Source: RGIG9041 sp045612565
GTDB taxonomy: Bacteria; Bacillota; Clostridia; Oscillospirales; QAKW01
DNA: 44,003 bases
Reading direction: 5' to 3'
Assembly: GCA_045612565.1 (NCBI GenBank)
Contig: JAZKZG010000021.1
Coordinates: forward strand, 1 to 44,003
The notes beneath the pieces were generated by a model. That model was not told the DNA's origin. It was given only the letters and a program-made list of their open reading frames with translations, and made no database searches. Positions 39,580 to 44,003 of this stretch are shown piece after piece. Positions within the stretch are counted from its first letter, which is position 1; each line of letters opens with the position of its first letter. The position numbers were made by a program, and so were the translations under genes.

Positions 39580-39608
39580 AGTATACTAAATTATTATAAA
39601 CTTGTCAA
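39580..39608 (-). promoter_or_regulatory. Promoter of the opp operon
   Basis: On the minus strand TTGACA (39603-39608), a 17-nt spacer, and TATACT (39580-39585): a near-consensus sigma-A promoter. Confidence 0.8.
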
Positions 39609-39669
39609 TAGTTTGCAAGGCAATTTGTTGTTTGTAGAGAGATAAATGTGCGCTTTAGTAAAACAAAAA

Positions 39670-40740
39670 TTACAAGATTATCAAATCTTTTTTGCTTTTT
39701 GTTAAATTGATGCAGCCATCTTTGGTAGCAACAACCATATCTTCGATTCTTACACCGCAGAAGTTTTCAACATAAATACCGGGTTCAACAGTCATAATAG
39801 TGCCTTCCTGAAGTATGGTTTCATCACGCATATTAAAATTGGGGCATTCGTGTATTTCAATACCGACACTGTGTCCGAGACCGTGACCGAAGCATCCCTC
39901 ATAACCCTCATTATAAATAATATCACGTGCAATTTTGTCTATATCTTTACATACAACTCCTGCTTTTACAGCGTCAAGTGCAGCAAGTTGTGCTTTCAAT
40001 ACGGTGTCGTAAATTTTCTTTTGTTCATCAGAAACATAGCCTACAGCAACAGTTCTTGTCATATCAGAGCGATATCCATTATAAACAGAACCGAAGTCCA
40101 TTGTTATAAAATCGCCTTTTTCGATCTTTTTATCTGAAGGAACACCATGAGGCATAGAAGATTTTTTACCCGAAACAACAATTGTGTCAAAAGCTACTTC
40201 ATCACTTCCGATTTTGCGCATATAGTATTCCATATCTAACATTACGTCGCGCTCTGTTCTGCCTGCTTCAATTCTTTCTAGAATGTATGAAAAAGTCTTA
40301 TCAGTGAATTCTTGTGCATTTTTAATAAAGTTAATTTCTTCTTCGGTTTTTACACTTCTTAATTTTTCGATATATTTGTTCAATTCATCGCAATTTGAAA
40401 CTTCGATGCCTATAAATGTGTTTTTATAAGCTTCAAATTGACTGATGCTTAGGCTGAAAGTTTCAACATAAAGTTTTTTGATGCCATTGCAAACAAGAAT
40501 TTCATTTATTTCACTGTCAACTCGCTGTGAAAGAAGAACTTTACTGCTTTTTACAACTCTTTTTGCTTTTTCGATATATCTGAAATCAATTAACAAATAT
40601 GAACTTGTTTTTGTGATTATAACGGTTCCTGCTGATGATTTTAAACCTGTAAAATAAAATCTGTTGCAGTCGCTTGTAATAAGCATTGCCTCGTTTAAAT
40701 CAAGTTTGTTTTGAATTTTTTTGATTCTTTCGGTAATCAT
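39670..40740 (-). CDS. M24-family aminopeptidase, Xaa-Pro peptidase
   Basis: The 356-residue protein has a creatinase-like N-terminal domain (about 1-125) and a pita-bread catalytic domain. Metal ligands are visible in ITMDFGSVYNGYRSDMTRTVA (two Asp), GHGLGHSVGIEIHECPNF (His), TVEPGIYVENFCGVRIEDMVV (two Glu). The substrate-site VVSGKKSSMPHGVPSDKKI is typical of clostridial and bacillar Xaa-Pro peptidases (PepP/PepQ/YqhT); amino- versus dipeptidase cannot be settled by eye. It lies 10 bases after pepD and is probably transcribed with it. No clear terminator is seen after it. Confidence 0.92.
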   Translation of the reverse strand: MITERIKKIQNKLDLNEAMLITSDCNRFYFTGLKSSAGTVIITKTSSYLLIDFRYIEKAKRVVKSSKVLLSQRVDSEINEILVCNGIKKLYVETFSLSISQFEAYKNTFIGIEVSNCDELNKYIEKLRSVKTEEEINFIKNAQEFTDKTFSYILERIEAGRTERDVMLDMEYYMRKIGSDEVAFDTIVVSGKKSSMPHGVPSDKKIEKGDFITMDFGSVYNGYRSDMTRTVAVGYVSDEQKKIYDTVLKAQLAALDAVKAGVVCKDIDKIARDIIYNEGYEGCFGHGLGHSVGIEIHECPNFNMRDETILQEGTIMTVEPGIYVENFCGVRIEDMVVATKDGCINLTKSKKDLIIL

Positions 40741-40750
40741 ATTCTTTCTC

Positions 40751-42166
40751 CTATAATGTTTTTAAAACTTGGCATAGATAGTTGTATGTTCTTTCAACCG
40801 ATTCAATATATAATTTTTCTTCGGTTGTGTGTATACTCTCCATATTCGGACCAAACGAAACTGCGTCAAGTCCATCTATTTTATCACAAAACAATCCGCA
40901 TTCAAGTCCTGCATGAATTGCCTCAATAATAGGCGATTTGCCATACATTTCTTTATAAACTTTCACCATTGTATCACGAAGATATGAATCTTTTTTAAAT
41001 TCCCATGCAGGATAATGAGAATTAGTGCTGAATTTTGCACCGAAAGATTCTGCAGTCTTTTCAAGTTTGGTGAGTAACTGAAGTTTCTCGTCATTTACAG
41101 AACTTCTAACAGCAAATGATGTGTAAAGCGAATTATCTTTACATATCATTATCCCAAGATTTAAAGAAGTTTGAACAAGCCCTTCGATGTCTTGGCTCAT
41201 CGAAACAATTCCATTGATAACTTCTGATAAATATTTAGCGATATTTTTGCTACTTCTAGTGTCAAAAGCAGTTTCAGGAGATTTATAATCGGTTACGGTG
41301 ATTTTTAAATCTGGATCGGTATCTACCGTATTTTTATCAACAAAATCATTTGCGGCATTTTTAATATCACCGTTTGTTATAATGATACATTCAGTATATC
41401 GTGGGATAGCGTTATCTTTAAGACCTCCGTGAATGTCATAGATATTATAATCAAAATTCAGTGAGGATAGGAATTTTCCCATTAGAATATTGGAATTTAA
41501 TCTTCCTTTGTCAATTTCAACACCAGAATGACCGCCGATAAGACCGTCTAAAACAACTTTGTAACATTTGCCGTTAACAGTTTGAGTAGTGAGCGGTATT
41601 GCTATATCTGCTCTTGCACCGCCTGCACAACTTACGGTAAGAATACCTTCGTTTTCAGAATCGATATTTATAAGTGTTTTAGCGGACAAAACGGAGGTGT
41701 CAAGACCAATGGCCCCGTCCATTCCTGTTTCTTCATCTGTTGTGAATACAGCTTCAATTGGCGGATGAGTTGTATCTTTGTCTTCAAGTATTGCAAGAGC
41801 CATAGCAATTGCAATACCGTCATCGCCACCGAGTGTTGTGCCTTTAGCATAAACAACATCGTTGTTAACCGCCACATTAATTCCGTCAGTTTCGAAATCA
41901 AAATCAAGACCCTCTTCTTTTTCGCATACCATATCAAGATGTCCTTGGATTATTACAGGCGGATGATTATCATAACCTTTGGATGCATTTTTTTTGATTA
42001 TTACGTTATTGTATTCATCTTGTATAAAATCAAGATTGTTCTTTTTAGCGAAATTCACACAATAATCACTTATTTTTTTTGTGTTTCCTGAGCCGTGCGG
42101 AATAGAACAAATTTCTTCAAAATAGTAAAATACACGTTCAGGTTCTAAACCTTCTAATATTCGCAT
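40751..42166 (-). CDS. pepD: Aminoacyl-histidine dipeptidase (peptidase D, M20C)
   Basis: The 471-residue di-zinc peptidase hydrolyses dipeptides, in particular Xaa-His. Motifs are ICSIPHGSGNTKKISDY at the start, IIQGHLDMVCEKEE (first metal site), TTLGGDDGIAIAMALAIL (bridging Asp), AVFTTDEETGMDGA (catalytic Glu), GLIGGHSGVEIDKGR in the lid, and IHAGLECGLFCDKIDGLDAVSFGP near the end. Length matches the family. It has its own promoter, which is folded into the rubrerythrin terminator. Confidence 0.95.
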   Translation of the reverse strand: MRILEGLEPERVFYYFEEICSIPHGSGNTKKISDYCVNFAKKNNLDFIQDEYNNVIIKKNASKGYDNHPPVIIQGHLDMVCEKEEGLDFDFETDGINVAVNNDVVYAKGTTLGGDDGIAIAMALAILEDKDTTHPPIEAVFTTDEETGMDGAIGLDTSVLSAKTLINIDSENEGILTVSCAGGARADIAIPLTTQTVNGKCYKVVLDGLIGGHSGVEIDKGRLNSNILMGKFLSSLNFDYNIYDIHGGLKDNAIPRYTECIIITNGDIKNAANDFVDKNTVDTDPDLKITVTDYKSPETAFDTRSSKNIAKYLSEVINGIVSMSQDIEGLVQTSLNLGIMICKDNSLYTSFAVRSSVNDEKLQLLTKLEKTAESFGAKFSTNSHYPAWEFKKDSYLRDTMVKVYKEMYGKSPIIEAIHAGLECGLFCDKIDGLDAVSFGPNMESIHTTEEKLYIESVERTYNYLCQVLKTL

Positions 42167-42187
42167 TAAATCACCTCATTGAAAGAT

Positions 42188-42216
42188 ATTATACAAGAAA
42201 AAATCGTGCAAGTCAA
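42188..42216 (-). promoter_or_regulatory. Promoter of pepD and the M24 peptidase gene
   Basis: On the minus strand TTGACT (42211-42216), a 17-nt spacer, and TATAAT (42188-42193). The -35 lies in the loop of the rubrerythrin terminator. Confidence 0.75.
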
Positions 42217-42236
42217 TTAAGACCGGCACGATTTTT
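42196..42236 (-). terminator. Terminator of the rubrerythrin gene
   Basis: An 11-bp stem AAAAATCGTGC / GCACGATTTTT with a 16-nt loop, followed on the minus strand by TTTTTTCTTG, just past the stop. Confidence 0.8.
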
Positions 42237-42239
42237 ATA

Positions 42240-42779
42240 TTAATAATTTTCTTCTTTGATTTCAAAATAGGCTTGCGGATGTTTACACACAGGACATACT
42301 GCAGGAGCTTCAAGACCGACAACGATATGTCCACAGTTGCGACACTCCCAGATTACAACGCCGCTTTTTTTGAATACTTCCATTGTTTCAACATTGCTAA
42401 GGAGTTTTCTGTATCTTTCTTCGTGTGCTTTTTCTATTGCTGCAACGCCTCTGAATTGTTCTGCGAGATCAGTAAACCCTTCTTCTTCGGCCTCTTTTGC
42501 CATTCTGTCATACATATCAGTCCACTCGTATTTTTCACCTTCTGCTGCTTTGAGAAGGTTTTCTTCTACGTTACCAATTTCGTTTAGCGCTTTTGCCCAA
42601 AGTTTTGCATGCTCTTTTTCGTTTTCAGCAGTCTTTAAAAACAATGCAGCAATCTGTTCGTACCCTGCTTTTTTGGCTACAGAAGCATAGTAGGTGTATT
42701 TATTTCTTGCCATTGATTCACCGGCAAATGCTTCCCAAAGGTTTTTTTCGGTTTTTGTTCCTTCGTATTTGTTTTTCAT
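42240..42779 (-). CDS. Rubrerythrin
   Basis: The 179-residue cytoplasmic protein reduces hydrogen peroxide in anaerobes. The N-terminal ferritin-like domain carries the di-iron ligands in LWEAFAGESMARNKYTYYA, TAENEKEHAKLWAK and AAIEKAHEERYRKLL. The C-terminal rubredoxin domain has two CxxC pairs, CRNC and CPVC, about 15 residues apart. It fits the anaerobic lifestyle suggested by the [FeFe] hydrogenase. A divergent AraC gene shares its upstream region. Confidence 0.97.
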   Translation of the reverse strand: MKNKYEGTKTEKNLWEAFAGESMARNKYTYYASVAKKAGYEQIAALFLKTAENEKEHAKLWAKALNEIGNVEENLLKAAEGEKYEWTDMYDRMAKEAEEEGFTDLAEQFRGVAAIEKAHEERYRKLLSNVETMEVFKKSGVVIWECRNCGHIVVGLEAPAVCPVCKHPQAYFEIKEENY

Positions 42780-42811
42780 TGTTGGTGTCTCCTAAAATAA
42801 GATTCAAATTT

Positions 42812-42840
42812 ATTTTACCCCAATATTCTGAAAATTTCAA
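42812..42840 (-). promoter_or_regulatory. Promoter of the rubrerythrin gene
   Basis: On the minus strand TTGAAA (42835-42840), a 17-nt spacer, and TAAAAT (42812-42817). No clear PerR box is visible by eye. Confidence 0.6.
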
Positions 42841-42851
42841 TATAATTTTTA

Positions 42852-42880
42852 TTGACTAAAAAAATTTATAATGATATTAT
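42852..42880 (+). promoter_or_regulatory. Promoter of the second AraC regulator gene
   Basis: TTGACT (42852-42857), a 17-nt spacer, and TATTAT (42875-42880), divergent from the rubrerythrin promoter with 11 bases between the two -35 boxes. Confidence 0.7.
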
Positions 42881-42907
42881 GAATTCATAAAATTGTGGAG
42901 AAAATTT

Positions 42908-43774
42908 ATGAACAAAAAGCCTGTTGAGCAAACTAAAAATGGATTTAGCATAAGTATCGATAATGCTTTAATTAAAATTCTTTTCGGCAAAGAAAAATCC
43001 AGCTCAGAGAAAATTGTAGAAATGACATTGCACGGTCATTCCCATGCTGAAATTTTTACATGTAAAAGTGGTGAGATTACTCTTGAATTTCCTCAAGCAA
43101 CGGTTACTTTATACCAAAATGACGGAGTTATAATTCCTCCATCTATGCTGCATAACAGAATTAATCGCGATAAAGAAATTGATACTAATGCGTTTGGCGT
43201 TGTATGCTCTGAAATAAATTGTCAAGTAGAATATGATCTTTATTCGTTTATTTCAAAATATATAAATGGTAAAAATATTGTTTTATTCAGAAACAAGCCG
43301 GAATTTTGCGCTATTGTTGACAAAATACTAAATAACAACAATCAAACAAATAAATTTATTTTATCAATATCTTTTGTTACGGAATTTTGTAAATTATTCT
43401 CGCCGGAAGATTTCACAATTGAAAATTTAAAAGTCAAAACAGAAACAAATGTTAAAAATATAGATCGACTTGTTAAACTTGATTTTTTAATTAATACAAA
43501 GTTTATGACTGGTCTTAACAACAAGCAGGTTGCCTCTGAGTTGTTTATAAGTGAACGTCAACTTGCACGGCTTGTTCGTGAACACTATGGTTCAACACTT
43601 CACGCGCTTATTGTTAATAAACGAGTAGAAGCTGCAGCAACCCTACTTGAAAAAACAGATTATTCTGTTGAAAGTATTTCATTACTTGTCGGATTTAAAA
43701 GTAAAACCGCGTTTTATAATGATTTTTATAAAATATATGGGTACACCCCAACCGAATACAGACAAAAAATGTAA
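42908..43774 (+). CDS. AraC-family transcriptional regulator with cupin domain
   Basis: The protein is 288 residues from the chosen ATG. It has an N-terminal cupin domain (MTLHGHSHAEIFTCKSGEITLEF with cupin His residues, and GVIIPPSMLHNRI; about 35-105) and a C-terminal double helix-turn-helix (about 185-285: NKQVASELFISERQLARLVREH and SVESISLLVGFKSKTAFYNDF, given by their cores QVASELFISERQLARL and LVGFKSKTAFYNDF). The frame starts with TTG at 42893, but TGGAGAAA is the ribosome binding site for ATG 42908. Candidate targets are the convergent oxidoreductase or the divergent rubrerythrin; this is inference. Confidence 0.88.
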   Translation: MNKKPVEQTKNGFSISIDNALIKILFGKEKSSSEKIVEMTLHGHSHAEIFTCKSGEITLEFPQATVTLYQNDGVIIPPSMLHNRINRDKEIDTNAFGVVCSEINCQVEYDLYSFISKYINGKNIVLFRNKPEFCAIVDKILNNNNQTNKFILSISFVTEFCKLFSPEDFTIENLKVKTETNVKNIDRLVKLDFLINTKFMTGLNNKQVASELFISERQLARLVREHYGSTLHALIVNKRVEAAATLLEKTDYSVESISLLVGFKSKTAFYNDFYKIYGYTPTEYRQKM

Positions 43775-43802
43775 AATCACCTTCTAAAAGGTGATTTTTT
43801 AT
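43773..43802 (+). terminator. Terminator of the second AraC regulator gene
   Basis: An 11-bp stem AAAATCACCTT / AAGGTGATTTT with loop CTAA, ending in T6. Confidence 0.85.
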
Positions 43803-44003
43803 TTAAAAATGTGCAAAGTCTACTTTCTCAATTATGGTTTTATCTTGAGGAATAAGTTTTTCATCAATATGGATTATAACGTTTTCTCTTTCAAGTTTTT
43901 TCTGCAAATGGGCAACATTAATGTCGGTGATTGAAAGATTTGCATCAATTGCCTGGCTTACGGCGGCGCCTGCTGCCTGCCCTGTAAGTATTGCTGGAGG
44001 AAT
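43803..44003 (-). CDS. FAD-dependent oxidoreductase, C-terminal end (truncated by window edge)
   Basis: The minus-strand frame is open from the right edge to a TAA at 43803-43805 (66 residues present). It begins IPPAILTGQAAGAAVSQAID, which is the final FAD-contacting helix of the FAD_oxidored family (TGxAAGxAAAxA pattern), and continues with INVAHLQKKLERENVIIH, where the same family has its 'L-QxxL-xxG' tail. The catalytic and Rossmann parts are outside the window, so substrate and gene name are open. It converges with the AraC gene. Confidence 0.8.
   Translation of the reverse strand: MPPAILTGQAAGAAVSQAIDANLSITDINVAHLQKKLERENVIIHIDEKLIPQDKTIIEKVDFAHF

Noticed and set aside
1..44003. CRISPR arrays, insertion sequences, prophage genes or attachment sites
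   Set aside because: No spaced direct repeats, transposase, integrase or phage structural genes were seen. Base composition and codon use stay similar throughout.

Overview
The window reads as a contiguous stretch of the chromosome of a low-GC anaerobic Bacillota, most likely a Clostridia gut or environmental lineage (order-level placement such as Oscillospirales is a guess). Signs are the [FeFe] hydrogenase, rubrerythrin, IreB, a CIRCE operator, a TPP riboswitch in front of ThiT, short HisG with HisZ, and clostridial-type small proteins. Almost all of it is core metabolism and housekeeping. There is no phage, transposase, CRISPR array or resistance island. Both ends cut genes: a [FeFe] hydrogenase at the left edge and a FAD-dependent oxidoreductase at the right.

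Layout. 1-9170: hydrogenase C-terminus; ireB (-); a + operon of a DUF6106-like membrane protein, nnrD and alr, followed by an orphan mazF; a HAD phosphatase (-); a + operon uvrC-rsmD-coaD-coiled-coil protein-membrane acyltransferase. 9172-12000: a membrane-anchored parvulin foldase and luxS-mtnN, all on -. 12085-20490: an EamA transporter, then a tightly packed histidine operon hisZ-G-D-C-B-H-A-F-IE driven by a clear sigma-A promoter with repeat elements around it. 20557-25300: a small membrane protein, an ATP-grasp enzyme, a TVP38-family membrane protein, CIRCE-controlled htpG, and mscL. 25302-26863: TPP riboswitch-thiT-trmO and tRNA-Gly(GCC). 26960-29188: an AraC regulator and a DacF-type D-Ala-D-Ala carboxypeptidase. 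29333-32160: proB-proA-proC. 32237-42166: peptide use, with pepT, oppBCDF-oppA, an M24 proline peptidase and pepD. 42240-44003: rubrerythrin, a divergent AraC regulator and the oxidoreductase tail.

How the genes fit together. The cell makes its own histidine and proline, and also imports oligopeptides (Opp) and cleaves them (PepT, PepD, M24 peptidase). The S-ribosylhomocysteine branch (MtnN, LuxS) detoxifies and recycles SAH. Envelope functions (Alr, DacF, foldase, MscL, acyltransferase) are scattered between the operons.

I found no new multi-gene system. The most interesting signals are non-coding: a repeated structured element seen at two convergent gene junctions; a leader of the opp operon with mutually exclusive hairpins; a long perfect dyad overlapping the promoter of an AraC gene; a triple repeat at the his promoter; and several promoters folded into terminators or into each other. 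No stretch longer than 300 bases lacks a gene. Promoters were called by eye as -35/-10 hexamers with 16-18 nt spacing.
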